Notes: a model not told the origin generated them from the sequence alone. A DNA stretch of 64,000 nt from Hyphomicrobium sp. (GCA_016793445.1 JAEUME010000020.1:62001-126000), one strand, 5' to 3'. Counted from the first letter of the stretch, positions 51,066 to 60,772 are shown. A program made the numbers and translations.

Positions 51066-52841
51066 ATGAGTTACAGGGGTGAGGATCTCGATCTGCGTAC
51101 GCCGCAAAACTTGAGCGCAAGCGAGATCGGCAGCGCCAATACGCGCGTTGGTCCGATCTGGGTGGACGATACGGTTTTGGCCTGCACCAACCACGCGTTC
51201 GACGTGGCATTGGCGCACCGCGCCGGCGAGGTGCGCCTTGAACACCTTCTCAACGCGTTGACTCGAATCGAGGGCGCTGCCGAGGCGCTGGAAGCGCGCG
51301 GCGTGCGCGTTGCAGCCCTGCGCCGTGAAAGCGCAACCATCATCGCGAGTGAAATTCCCGTCGGCTTGCCCAACGGCAAAGGCACGCCGCGCCGCTCCGA
51401 CGAACTCGCAGAGGTCCTGCGTCTGGCGGCCGCGAACGCCGCGCGCCGCAATGCGCCCGCCAGCATCGAGGATCTGCTGTTTGTGCTGTTTGACCAGCGC
51501 AATGATTTGCCCGGCCTGTCGCTGCTGTCGCGCCATACCGTACGCACCATCCGCGAGGTGCCGGAGCCGGTGGCGCCTTTGCCGCGCTACCTCGCCGAGA
51601 CGCGCTACGTCACGGCAGACCGGGGGAGGTCCGCGCAGGATGCCCGCTTTGCCGCCGAGCCGGCCCGCTCGTACCGTGTCGATCTGACGGGGACGCCAAC
51701 AGACAGTATCCAGAACTCGCGCCTCGATGCCCTGGAGCAGATGGTGCGTGCTCTGAGTAACGACATTTCCAGCGAGCGCCAGATCGTTTCGGGTCTGCTC
51801 AAGGATCTCAGCAAGGAAACCCAAGCGCAGCGCTCCGATCAGGGCCGTCTCCAAACGACCCTGGCCGACCGCTTGAGCACATTGGAGCAAGCCGTGACCC
51901 AAGTGCGTGGCCCCAATAGCGAAGGCCTTAACGAGCAACTCGTGGGGCTTGAAAGCACGCTGGAACAGAAGCTGGAGAGCATCTCCCGGTCCTGGTCGAC
52001 ACTTGCAGACCGCCTCCACGCACTCGAGACCGCCGTGCGCGACCGGCCGCTGTCGGGCAGTGCTCCTGCAGACCTCATGGATCGTCTGCGCGCGGTTGTT
52101 GATCTCAAACCCATCGCCAACCGTCTCGACATTATCGAGGAGGCCGTGCTGTCGGGCGGCGGCAAGGACGATGGCGATGGCGCCAGGCGGCTGGAAGAGC
52201 GCTTCAAGTCCTTGGAGACGGAGGTGTCGCGCGCGTTGAGCGCAAACGCCGGCGGCGTCAACCATCTGCAAAGCCTCCTCGGCAACTTCGAACGCCAGCG
52301 CGGGGAGATGATCAGTTCACTGATGCAGCCGGTGGTCGAACGGGTGTCATCCGTCGTGGCCTCCGCGCAGACCCAGCAAGCTGCCGCCACTGATACGCTG
52401 GCGAAGGTCATCGAGCGTCTCGATGGCGTGGAGCGGGCGCTGGCCGCCGAGATCGAGACGGCCGCCACGAAGCATCAGGCCTACACGCGCGATCTGTCCG
52501 AAGTTCACGAAGCGCTGATGAAGCTCAATCAGAACCAGCACACGCTGGCGGGCTCGATCGATCAGTGGCGCGCGGATGCGGCTGGCGATCTGTCGGTGAT
52601 CTCCAACCGGCTGACCAATCTCGATCGCGACAACGAACGCCCGATCGAGACTCTCAACGCATTGTCTGTTCACATGGACAACATGAACAAGATGATGATC
52701 GAGCGCTATCATCGCCGCAACCGCTTCTGGTACTGGCTGTTTGGCACAGACGACTGGATCGGGGCGAGTTGGCCCTCGCAGGCGGTCGCGCTTGAGGCGG
52801 AACGCCAGAAATTCAAGGCTCCCAAACCCGCCGACGCGTAG
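51066..52841 (+). CDS. Protein with duplicated Clp_N-like repeats fused to a long coiled coil
   Basis: 591 residues. About 35-95 (TNHAFDVALAHRAGEVRLEHLLNALTR region) and 112-165 (ELAEVLRLAAANAARRN, then IEDLLFVLFDQRNDLPG) resemble the two repeats of the Clp_N domain of ClpA/ClpB, but no AAA+ module follows. Instead about 215-540 is coiled coil (many LEQ/LES heptads) and the end is basic and Trp-rich (RRNRFWYWLFGTDDWIG). Probably a scaffold or adaptor near the membrane; function is unknown. Terminator at 52877. Confidence 0.7.
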   Translation: MSYRGEDLDLRTPQNLSASEIGSANTRVGPIWVDDTVLACTNHAFDVALAHRAGEVRLEHLLNALTRIEGAAEALEARGVRVAALRRESATIIASEIPVGLPNGKGTPRRSDELAEVLRLAAANAARRNAPASIEDLLFVLFDQRNDLPGLSLLSRHTVRTIREVPEPVAPLPRYLAETRYVTADRGRSAQDARFAAEPARSYRVDLTGTPTDSIQNSRLDALEQMVRALSNDISSERQIVSGLLKDLSKETQAQRSDQGRLQTTLADRLSTLEQAVTQVRGPNSEGLNEQLVGLESTLEQKLESISRSWSTLADRLHALETAVRDRPLSGSAPADLMDRLRAVVDLKPIANRLDIIEEAVLSGGGKDDGDGARRLEERFKSLETEVSRALSANAGGVNHLQSLLGNFERQRGEMISSLMQPVVERVSSVVASAQTQQAAATDTLAKVIERLDGVERALAAEIETAATKHQAYTRDLSEVHEALMKLNQNQHTLAGSIDQWRADAAGDLSVISNRLTNLDRDNERPIETLNALSVHMDNMNKMMIERYHRRNRFWYWLFGTDDWIGASWPSQAVALEAERQKFKAPKPADA

Positions 52842-52876
52842 CGCAACCGGATCGTTAAGAGTTCATTACCCACGCG

Positions 52877-52905
52877 AACGGCCGGCCCCGACAGGCCGGC
52901 CGTTT
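52877..52905 (+). terminator. Intrinsic terminator after the coiled-coil gene
   Basis: AACGGCCGGCC (52877-52887) pairs with GGCCGGCCGTT (52894-52904), loop of six bases, followed by a T. Confidence 0.75.
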
Positions 52906-52943
52906 GCGCGACGCCCTGGCACGTCGCTTGCTGCCCGCACGCG

Positions 52944-54125
52944 ATGATGAACTTTGCCTATTTCAGAACGAGACAGAGTATGAACGCGCGGGGCCGGGCT
53001 TCCAAGGCTCCGCATCTCGACAGCATGCTGGAGCCTCGCGCCAACAACTTCACCCTGGTGCGGATCGTGATGGCGCTGGCGGTGCTTATCTCGCACGGGT
53101 TCTTTCTCCATACGGGCACGCCTTCTGCGGAGCCGCTCGTTACTTGGACGGGTTATTCCCTGGGCGAGCACGCGGTTCAGGTATTCTTCTTTCTGAGCGG
53201 CATCCTGGTTGCGCAGAGCTTCGATCGCAGCGCCGGAATGCTCGACTTCACGGCGGGGCGCGTGCTTCGCATCTTTCCCGGCCTCATCGTTTGCGTGTTC
53301 ATCGCCGCCTTCGTCATCGGCCCCGCAGCAACCAGCCTGCCTCTTGCCATGTACCTGACCTCGCCGGACGTATTGAGGTACGTGTTGAGGACGGTGTCGC
53401 TTGCGACGGGTTCAGCCACGCTGCCGGGGGTTTTCGAAAGTGTGCCGGCGGCTGGTCTCGTCAACATGTCGCTGTGGACGTTGAAGTATGAGGTGATGTG
53501 CTACGCGGGGTTGGCGCTCGCCGCATGCGCCGGTCTCTTCAAAACGGCTTTGAGGCCTTATGCGATTGCGGGGCTTGCGGTTCTCGTGGCCGTTCTATTC
53601 ATCGAACCGGCAAAGAGCGTCGAGCTCTACACGCCCGCCGATAACATGCGCTATTTCGCGGTGTTCTTTGCCTCAGGTGTGCTGGCCTATCTGATGCGGA
53701 GCGCGTTGGTGATCCATGGTGGCATTCTTGCCGTCCTGCTTGCGCTCTTCGTTGCGACGGCCGGAACGCCATTTGGCGTGCCCGGCGCCGCCGCATTTCT
53801 TGGCTACGCGACGCTCTACGTGGCGCGCTGGCCGCTCGGCGCGCTGCGCGATCTTTCCAATCGCTACGACATTTCGTTTGGCATTTATATTTATGCGTGC
53901 CCCATCCAGCAGCTACTGATCGGGCATTTCCCTGAAGCGAGCGCTGTGGAGCTGATCCTTCTCGCCATCGCCCTCACGGTGCCCGCCGCACTCGTGTCCT
54001 GGCTGCTCGTCGAGCGTCCCGCACTCAGGGCGCGCACGCGGGTTGCCAGCGGGCTTACCTGGCGGGTGCCATCGATGGGGCTTAGCGCAGCCAACCTTGC
54101 ATCAGCTCCCCCAGCTGGCCGTTAA
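52944..54125 (+). CDS. Acyltransferase 3 family membrane protein
   Basis: 393 residues with about ten membrane segments. The N-terminal NNFTLVRIVMALAVLISHGF has the Arg and His of the acyltransferase-3 motif (RxxA..., H), and VQVFFFLSGILVAQSF is the second. The family acylates sugars, lipids or exopolysaccharide. An ATG at 52980 is an alternative start. The substrate is unknown and no polysaccharide cluster is next to it. Confidence 0.8.
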   Translation: MMNFAYFRTRQSMNARGRASKAPHLDSMLEPRANNFTLVRIVMALAVLISHGFFLHTGTPSAEPLVTWTGYSLGEHAVQVFFFLSGILVAQSFDRSAGMLDFTAGRVLRIFPGLIVCVFIAAFVIGPAATSLPLAMYLTSPDVLRYVLRTVSLATGSATLPGVFESVPAAGLVNMSLWTLKYEVMCYAGLALAACAGLFKTALRPYAIAGLAVLVAVLFIEPAKSVELYTPADNMRYFAVFFASGVLAYLMRSALVIHGGILAVLLALFVATAGTPFGVPGAAAFLGYATLYVARWPLGALRDLSNRYDISFGIYIYACPIQQLLIGHFPEASAVELILLAIALTVPAALVSWLLVERPALRARTRVASGLTWRVPSMGLSAANLASAPPAGR

Positions 54126-54234
54126 CTTTCGGATCTTGCAAAAAAACGCGTGCCACGCGCGGTTGAGCGCTTGCAGCTTTAGAGTTCTTCGTGCTTTCAT
54201 TAAAAAAGTATGAATGTGGGCGTTGGAGTTTTAA

Positions 54235-54414
54235 ATGTTTCGCCGGTCGCTGCTGATCAATCTTGCGTTCAGCCTCGTCTCGACCCTGGCGATGATGGCG
54301 GCGATGCCGACTCCGTCGGGCCTTCTGGCCAGCGCGCGCTCCAGCTTCAGCGCTTATGCTCAAAACAGCGCCCTCCTGAGCCCGGTCGTTCACCGGATCA
54401 TCAAGCCCTACTGA
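54235..54414 (+). CDS. Short secreted protein of 59 residues
   Basis: ATG 54235 is preceded by GGAG (about eight bases). The peptide begins MFRRSLLINLAFSLVSTLAM, a typical signal peptide with two arginines, then a short tail ending VVHRIIKPY. It was read from the bases directly. Frames on the other strand overlap it but have no support. Whether it is translated is unproven. Confidence 0.4.
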   Translation: MFRRSLLINLAFSLVSTLAMMAAMPTPSGLLASARSSFSAYAQNSALLSPVVHRIIKPY

Positions 54415-54627
54415 TCGCCGAAGGCCAGCTAAGTCTGAACACGCTGCTGCAATGTCGCCCGCCCGCGCTTGAGGTTGGGATTGCGACATTTGCTTCGAGC
54501 TTCTGAAAAACGGCAGGGCAATCCCCATATCAGCAAACATGTCGCGCGCCTGAGGCCCCGCGATGCGCCTGCATTTAGCAGCGGATCGTGACTGGGGTGG
54601 CGCATTAGATTTGTTCAGGAGGTCGCA

Positions 54628-55206
54628 ATGATGAGCTTTTGGAGGGCATCGGCCGGTGCGTTGCTGGCTTTAGGGCTGGTCATGCCGATGTCAGAAATAG
54701 CAAACAGTGCGTCTGCACGCTCGGGGCCATTCGTTGGTGTCGGCCCTAGCATGGGTGGCGGTGGCGTGCGTATGGGCGGCGGTGTGCGCAGCGGACCGTT
54801 TGTCGGCGTTGGCCCGCGCATGGGCGGCGGCGGGGCGCCGCGAATGTACAGCCCGCGCGCGTCAGGACCCAAATTCTCGGCTCCGCGCGCCAGCGCGCCG
54901 CGGTTCAACCCGGGTTATAAGGGCAAAGGCAACTGGAGCGGTAAGGGTCCTCGCGGTGGTAACTGGAGCGGTAAGGGTCCTGGTGGCAAGCACTGGAGCG
55001 GCGGCAACTGGGGTGGCAAGGGCCACCGTCATCACGGCAGGCACCGTTACTATCCACGCGGCTTCTACGGCTACGCGTTGCCTTACTATTACGACGATTT
55101 CTATTCCTACAGCTATAGCGACGGCGGTTGTGCTTGGCTGTGGCAGCGCTGGCTGGAGACGGGTAATCCCACGTGGAAGTACCGCTACTATGAGTGCATC
55201 GAGTAA
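54628..55206 (+). CDS. Secreted glycine-rich repeat protein
   Basis: 192 residues. Signal peptide, then repeats: SGPFVGVGP-x-MGGGG twice, an Arg/Pro-rich stretch, GNWSGKGP motifs (two to three), a His/Arg run and an aromatic YYYDDFYSYSYSD, ending with cysteines in CAWLWQRWLETGNPTWKYRYYEC. A ribosome site CAGGAGG precedes ATG 54628. Likely an envelope or surface protein. Function unknown. Confidence 0.7.
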   Translation: MMSFWRASAGALLALGLVMPMSEIANSASARSGPFVGVGPSMGGGGVRMGGGVRSGPFVGVGPRMGGGGAPRMYSPRASGPKFSAPRASAPRFNPGYKGKGNWSGKGPRGGNWSGKGPGGKHWSGGNWGGKGHRHHGRHRYYPRGFYGYALPYYYDDFYSYSYSDGGCAWLWQRWLETGNPTWKYRYYECIE

Positions 55207-55251
55207 AGTAGCGAGCCTCGGAGCGCTTCTTGGCCAAGCACATGTTTCTCT

Positions 55252-55289
55252 TGTCATCCCGGCCGCGCGCAGCGCGCGCCGGGATGACA
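55252..55289. repeat. REP-like palindrome
   Basis: TGTCATCCCGGC and GCCGGGATGACA are perfect inverted arms around a GC-rich loop. It belongs to the same family as the repeat ends at 29444 and 29634. It lies between the glycine-rich gene and the ArsC-like gene. Confidence 0.85.
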
Positions 55290-55300
55290 GGGTGAAGTTG

Positions 55301-55672
55301 TCATTCCTGGGGGGCACTCTCGTCGTCCAACAAGTCGAGCACGAATTCCGGCGGCCGGCACAGCCGGACTTCCCTTGGTGTCACCACGATGGGGCGGTTG
55401 ATGAGAATGGGGTGGGCGATCATCAAATCGATGAGTTCCGGGCCGGTCCATTTGGGATCGTCTAGGCCAAGTTCGTCGTAGGGTGTGCCTTTGCGCCGCA
55501 AAAGATCTCGCGGGGAAATGCCCATCGCCTTTATCAATTTGACCAGTTGCTCGCGCGACGGGGGGTTCTTGAGATACTCGATGACCTCGGGCTCGACGCC
55601 AGACTGACGGATCATGGCCAGTGTCTTGCGCGAGGTGCCGCAAGCCGGATTATGGTAGATCGTAATCTTCAA
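55301..55672 (-). CDS. arsC: Arsenate reductase (glutaredoxin) family protein, TTG start
   Basis: 123 residues with the ArsC active-site motif ITIYHNPACGTSRKTL (catalytic Cys11), DDPKWTGPELIDLMIAHPIL and INRPIVVTPREVRLCRPPE. Reduces arsenate with glutathione/glutaredoxin, or acts as a Spx/YffB-like relative. A TTG at 55672 has CAGGAGG eight bases upstream; ATG 55699 would add nine residues without that site. No ars operon is next to it, so the substrate remains uncertain. Confidence 0.78.
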   Translation of the reverse strand: MKITIYHNPACGTSRKTLAMIRQSGVEPEVIEYLKNPPSREQLVKLIKAMGISPRDLLRRKGTPYDELGLDDPKWTGPELIDLMIAHPILINRPIVVTPREVRLCRPPEFVLDLLDDESAPQE

Positions 55673-55997
55673 GTCCTGGGCCTCCTGGTGCGCCGCCATC
55701 CAAGGCGAAGTGCCAAAGACGTCGATCCAGACTGTGACGGAGACCGTATCATCCACCGTCGTGGCCGTCATGCGATCAGCATCCAGGCCGTCAACCAGGC
55801 AAGGCCTGAGATTGGCCGCCTGTCCCTTGGCACCGCACTCATCCCCGCGGGGGGCAAGATGCTCGATGCGATGTGCCGGATGCGTTAATATTAGAGATTG
55901 GCCGAGTGGTGCCGGTCTTGCCTTGCGTGCGGATTGTCACCACGTCATCGTTGCATGGTTCTTGGAACCACCTAATGGATAGTCAATGGAGGCTATC

Positions 55998-56261
55998 ATG
56001 CCAGAGTCTCAATCGGATGATCTGGGCCGGCTCAATGAGTTGGGAAAACGTATCGGCGACAGGATTGCGGAACTGGAAAAGCAGGGCGCTCTTTTAGGCC
56101 CCGCGCGGCAGGCGGCCGCCGACTTCAAGCTGCGCCATCTTCAGATCGGCGAAGGCGCCAGGATTGCGCCGGTCCGCGAGGGTTTGAAGATCGATATCGA
56201 GACTTTGAGGCTGGCGTTCGAACGTTGGCTTGCGCGCATCGACACGGGCGCAGCGCGATAG
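55998..56261 (+). CDS. Small coiled-coil protein, hypothetical
   Basis: 87 residues, highly charged, with a heptad-like N-terminal part (RLNELGKRIGDRIAELEKQG) and no signal peptide. GGAGG lies six bases before ATG 55998, which decides it over an earlier ATG at 55986. No family recognised. Confidence 0.6.
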   Translation: MPESQSDDLGRLNELGKRIGDRIAELEKQGALLGPARQAAADFKLRHLQIGEGARIAPVREGLKIDIETLRLAFERWLARIDTGAAR

Positions 56262-56420
56262 GCCGACGCCGTGCCTGATGCCGATGCAAAGACGCGGCGT
56301 TGACCTCTTTATCAGTTGACGAATGGGAGCCGTGGCGAAGCTGCGCCGCAGCTCCCTCACTTGCTTCCTATACGTTCTGAAGAGTCTCCGGCGACGAAGC
56401 AGAGACAGCGCCGCGCCGAC

Positions 56421-56520
56421 CCCGGGACCCAGGGCATCAGTGCGAAGCTAAAAGGCGGACTGCAACATCACGCCAGGCATTCCTCGGTCCCGGCGCTCGC
56501 TGCGCTCGGCCGGGATGACA
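56421..56520. repeat. Truncated copy of the 150-bp repeat family, reversed
   Basis: CCCGGGACCCAGGGCATCAG and GGTCCCGGCGCTCGCTGCGC, then GGCCGGGATGACA, match the reverse complement of the repeats at 29444 and 29634, with the middle part altered. Located between small genes, upstream of the protease gene. Confidence 0.75.
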
Positions 56521-56690
56521 AAGAGAGAAGTACGCTCGAGGTCTACTCACCGCCGCGCGCGATGTCTTACGAAATTTTAGGCTGTTCTCCATGTTGCGGA
56601 GAGGTTCGCCGTGACACCTTTCTCCACGAAGCGCCAATGCAAAGCCCCCCGGCGCTTGGATAGATCCTCAAAGATCAGGAGATTGCGAAT

Positions 56691-58259
56691 ATGACATACA
56701 CGAACGAGCCGGCGGCGCGCGCAGGCAAGCCCCGAGCTGCCTTGGCGACGCGGCTGCTCATGGGCGTGGCCGCATGCGCCTTCATCATTGGAACGACTGC
56801 GGCTTGGGATGTGCGCGCCGAAGCAAACAAGCCATGGCCTCAGACGACGGGGCAAGCTTCGGACCTGTCGCAGAAGGCCGGTCAGGCGGCCGCGAACCTG
56901 CCCGATTTCACTTCTCTTGTGCAGGCCGTGAAGCCCGCTGTCGTGTCCGTGCGCGTGAAGGCGCCAATGGATCAGCAGATGGTGAACTTCCCCAACGGCT
57001 CTCCAAACGGCAATCCATTCGATGGCACGCCGTTCGAGAAATTCTTCAAGCAGTTCGGCGAGAACGGCAACGGTCAAGGTGATCGTGGTGGCAACGGCCC
57101 GCAGCCCAAGTTCAATCAGGGGCAGGGATCGGGCTTCTTCATCTCCAATGAAGGCTTCCTCGTCACCAACAACCACGTCGTCGACAAGGCGGTCGAGGTG
57201 GAAGTCGTTCTTGAGGACGGCACGCAGTTGCCCGCCAGCGTCGTCGGCACCGACAGCAAGACGGATCTTGCTCTCTTGAAGGTCTCGGGCCGCAACGACT
57301 TCCCCTATGTGCAGCTGGCCGACGAAACGCCTGCGATCGGTTCGTGGGTTGTTGCCATGGGCAATCCGTTCGGCTTGGGCGGCACGGTCACCGCCGGCAT
57401 CGTCTCGGCTCACGGGCGCGATATCGGCAGCGGACCCTATGACGACTTCATCCAGATCGACGCGGCGGTCAATCGCGGCAATTCCGGTGGTCCGACATTC
57501 AATCTGCAGGGCAAGGTTGTCGGTGTGAACACCGCGATCTTTTCACCGACCGGCGGGTCCGTCGGCATCGCCTTCGACATTCCGGCAGCAACCGTGAAAT
57601 CCGTCGTGGCCCAACTGCATGAGAAGGGGCGCGTCGAGCGGGGCTGGCTTGGCGTTCAGATCCAGCCTGTCACCAAGGAAATTGCCGATAGCCTAGGTCT
57701 CAAGGAGGCGACCGGCGCATTGATCTCCGAGCCGGTCGCGGGCGGGCCTGCGGCCAAAGCTGGCCTGAAGTCGGGCGACATCATCACGGCCGTCGACGGC
57801 GCGCCGGTAAAGGATGCGCGCGCGCTCGCCAAGATGATCGCAGGTTTCGCGCCCAACAAGGACGTATCCTTGTCCGTGATCCGCAACCAGAAGACCGAGA
57901 CGATCTCCGTCTCGCTCGGCGAGTACAAGGACGAGAAGGTCGCCGAAGCGCAAAGCGATAAGGGCGAGCAAGGAGATGCCGTCAAGCTCGGCATGACCGT
58001 TGCACCTGCTGCAAGCGTCGATGGTGCAGGCGATGCCGGCCTTGCGGTGCTCAACGTCGATCCCGACGGTCAGGCAGCCGATGCCGGCATCGAGGCCGGA
58101 GACGTCATCCTGAAGATCGCCGGCAAGCCGATCTCCTCGGTGCAGGATCTCAAGCAGGCGCTGAAGGAGGCCGGGGCGAACGGCAAGAAGCACACGCTCG
58201 CGCTCGTTCAGCACGAGAACTCTCAGCGCTTCATCGCGTTGCCCGCTACCGTTGGCTAA
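56691..58259 (+). CDS. degP: Do-type (HtrA/DegP) periplasmic serine protease
   Basis: 522 residues. Signal-anchor (about 20-40), then the trypsin-like domain with catalytic triad His162 (NNHVVD), Asp192 (DSKTDLALL) and Ser265 (GNSGGPTF), followed by two PDZ domains (about 310-400 and 430-515). Protein quality control in the periplasm. AGGAG lies before ATG 56691. A strong terminator follows at 58310. Confidence 0.94.
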   Translation: MTYTNEPAARAGKPRAALATRLLMGVAACAFIIGTTAAWDVRAEANKPWPQTTGQASDLSQKAGQAAANLPDFTSLVQAVKPAVVSVRVKAPMDQQMVNFPNGSPNGNPFDGTPFEKFFKQFGENGNGQGDRGGNGPQPKFNQGQGSGFFISNEGFLVTNNHVVDKAVEVEVVLEDGTQLPASVVGTDSKTDLALLKVSGRNDFPYVQLADETPAIGSWVVAMGNPFGLGGTVTAGIVSAHGRDIGSGPYDDFIQIDAAVNRGNSGGPTFNLQGKVVGVNTAIFSPTGGSVGIAFDIPAATVKSVVAQLHEKGRVERGWLGVQIQPVTKEIADSLGLKEATGALISEPVAGGPAAKAGLKSGDIITAVDGAPVKDARALAKMIAGFAPNKDVSLSVIRNQKTETISVSLGEYKDEKVAEAQSDKGEQGDAVKLGMTVAPAASVDGAGDAGLAVLNVDPDGQAADAGIEAGDVILKIAGKPISSVQDLKQALKEAGANGKKHTLALVQHENSQRFIALPATVG

Positions 58260-58309
58260 AAAGCTAACAAACACCACGGCGGCAGTGTGCGCATGAGCGT
58301 TTGACACCA

Positions 58310-58355
58310 CGCCGGGATCGACGAGCCCTCCGTCCGATCCCGGCGTGCGTTTTTT
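58310..58355 (+). terminator. Intrinsic terminator after the Do-type protease
   Basis: CGCCGGGATCG (58310-58320) pairs with CGATCCCGGCG (58335-58345), followed by a run of six T at 58350-58355. Confidence 0.85.
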
Positions 58356-58896
58356 ATGTCTGGCGCGTAACCCGTGATTGAGGGAGGGCCAAGCCGGCAA
58401 AATTTCACGCCCACACCCGCCATTATTTTTATCAGAATACTGAATAGAATTTGGCAGACGATAATTCCGCTTAACGCCTTGCGCTGGCTCAGTTCGCGCC
58501 CCGACGCCATTCAGGCGACAGATAATCGATTGAAGGCGACGGGTTGATGAAGAGGCGATTTTGAAATCGAGCCTCGCGGGCGTCACGCCTGAGGGCGGCG
58601 GGCTGCTGTGCATTTCTAGAACCGCGCCGCAAGTACGGCTGGCGTAAAGCAGCGAAGCAGCTAGTATCGACCCTGCGTGATTGTTTCATTGGGGGAGCGA
58701 CGGGACCTCAGCTCGGCAAACGGCGTCGAGGGACTGCGGTCTGTAGGCCGGATTCGAACATTCGTGACCGGCCAACTTGAACTGCGCGTGTTCGGCGCGA
58801 CGGACGCCGCTCTGTCAGCATCCTGGCTGCTCCAGCCGCGTTCGTTGCCCAAACTTCGAACGCCGCGGGTTGCGCAAAGCAAAGCTGAGAAGTGTC
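58356..58896. other. Intergenic region of about 540 bases
   Basis: I see no gene with a good start. The region presumably carries the promoter of the SulP gene. The AT-rich part near 58420-58470 is a plausible promoter area, but I could not fix boxes. Confidence 0.35.
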
Positions 58897-60621
58897 ATGG
58901 AAACGACCATTGCACGAGACCCAAGGCGGCCTGCGCCAAGCTTTGCCGAGTTGTTCACGCCAAAGCTGGTGACGTTGCTGCGTGAAGGGTACACGGCGGC
59001 TGATTTCAGGGCAGATGCACTGGCGGGTTTGACGGTTGCCATTGTTGCCCTTCCGCTCTCGATGGCCATCGCCATCGGCTCGGGTCTGTCTCCAGAGAAG
59101 GGATTGTTCACCGCCATCGTGGGCGGATTCCTGATCTCCGCGCTCGGCGGAAGCCGGTTTCAGATTGGCGGGCCCGCGGGAGCGTTCATCGTTTTGATCG
59201 CCAGTATCGTGGAGCGTCACGGCTACGACGGTCTGGTGTTGGCCACGTTGATGGCAGGCTGCATGATGATTGCTGCGGGCTATCTGCGCATAGGAACCTA
59301 CATCAAGTACATTCCATTTCCCGTCACAGTGGGGTTCACGGCAGGCATCGGCGTCATCATCTTCGCCAGCCAGATCAAAGACCTTCTCGGGCTCGACATG
59401 CAGCATGAGCCTGCAGCCTTTCTGCCAAAGCTCGGCGCCATCCGGGACAGCCTTGCTACGCTCAAACCTGCAACGGTTGCACTCGCGATTCTTGCCGTTG
59501 GCATCATCGTCGGTCTGCGCCGCGTCCGGCCCAAGTGGCCCGGAATGCTCATCGCCGTCGCCACCACCGCGCTGCTCAGCGCGCTCCTGCACCTCGACGT
59601 TACGACCATCGGCTCGAAATTCGGAGAAATGCCGCGCACACTGCCGCTGCCATCATGGCCGGGCTTCGATCTGGCCAAGATGCATGCCGTGTTTCCCGAT
59701 GCCATCACCATTGCGCTGCTCGGCGCGATTGAAAGCCTGCTGTCGGCGGTCGTGGCCGATGGCATGTCGGGGCGCAGGCACCGTTCAAATTGCGAGCTGG
59801 TGGCGCAAGGGGCTGCCAACATCGCGTCTGTCACGTTCGGGGGCATGTGTGCGACCGGAACGATCGCCCGCACGGCTACGAACATCCGCGCCGGAGCGCA
59901 CGGGCCGGTCTCGGGTATGTTGCACGCGGTCTATCTGCTCTTGTTCATGCTCGTTGCCGCACCGCTCACCGCATACGTTCCGCTCGCCAGCCTGGGTGCT
60001 GTCCTCGCGGTCGTTGCCTGGAACATGGTCGAGAAAGAGGAGTTCGCCAGTTTGCTGCGGGCATCCTGGGGTGATGCGGCCGTCCTGATGGCGACCTTTC
60101 TGCTCACCATCTTCGAAGATCTGACCACGGCCATCGCCGTCGGCGTCACTCTTGGCGCGTTCCTTTTCCTGCACAGAATGGCTGAAGCGGTGGAGGTGGA
60201 GGGAGGCGGTCAGATGATCGCCGAGGACACGGCCGACGCAACGGGTGCTGACCGCACCGCTTACACACCGCAGGCCTTCGACGGCGAGGCTATGGTGTAC
60301 CGCATCAGTGGTGCGTTCTTCTTTGGAGCCACCGCAACCGTCAGTTCGGTTCTCGATCGCATGGGCACGCACCCCAAGGTCTTTGTATTGGACTTCACGG
60401 ATGTGCCGCTGGTTGACACCACGGCGGCCAAGGCACTCGAAGGCTTCGTGCACAAGCTTCATAATGCCGGAACGGCCGTCTACTTTGCGGGTACCAGGCC
60501 GTCGATCCGCCGCACGCTACTGTCCGCCGGGCTGCGCAAGCCACGGGTGCACTACGCGCTGACGCCCAATGATGCGATCGAAAACTGGCGCGCCTCGACG
60601 CGTGGCGCCGTGAAATATTGA
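58897..60621 (+). CDS. SulP family anion transporter
   Basis: 574 residues. About 12 membrane segments (LTVAIVALPLSMAIAIGSG, then GGFLISALGGSRFQIGGPAG) are the SulP signature, followed by a C-terminal STAS domain (about 460-560, VLDFTDVPLVDTTAAKALEG). Family members carry sulfate, bicarbonate or other anions. ATG 58897 has GAGAAG upstream and fits the family; the open frame before it lacks support. The substrate is not clear. Confidence 0.88.
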   Translation: METTIARDPRRPAPSFAELFTPKLVTLLREGYTAADFRADALAGLTVAIVALPLSMAIAIGSGLSPEKGLFTAIVGGFLISALGGSRFQIGGPAGAFIVLIASIVERHGYDGLVLATLMAGCMMIAAGYLRIGTYIKYIPFPVTVGFTAGIGVIIFASQIKDLLGLDMQHEPAAFLPKLGAIRDSLATLKPATVALAILAVGIIVGLRRVRPKWPGMLIAVATTALLSALLHLDVTTIGSKFGEMPRTLPLPSWPGFDLAKMHAVFPDAITIALLGAIESLLSAVVADGMSGRRHRSNCELVAQGAANIASVTFGGMCATGTIARTATNIRAGAHGPVSGMLHAVYLLLFMLVAAPLTAYVPLASLGAVLAVVAWNMVEKEEFASLLRASWGDAAVLMATFLLTIFEDLTTAIAVGVTLGAFLFLHRMAEAVEVEGGGQMIAEDTADATGADRTAYTPQAFDGEAMVYRISGAFFFGATATVSSVLDRMGTHPKVFVLDFTDVPLVDTTAAKALEGFVHKLHNAGTAVYFAGTRPSIRRTLLSAGLRKPRVHYALTPNDAIENWRASTRGAVKY

Positions 60622-60772
60622 GGCAGAGCCGGGAGCACTCCGTAGCAGTTTGAGTTTTGGCCGCTGACAGTCGCCGGGCCGTCGCCAATCTCCGGCGTTG
60701 TGCTTGGAGTTTCGAAGGAGAGTCATAACATAGACGGCTGTGGGCCTTGTGCTGGCCCGGCGTGGCCTGAAC

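Noticed and set aside
54082..54540. 152-codon frame on the minus strand opposite the small secreted protein
   Set aside because: Arg/Gln-rich with no start signal; overlaps the end of the acyltransferase gene.
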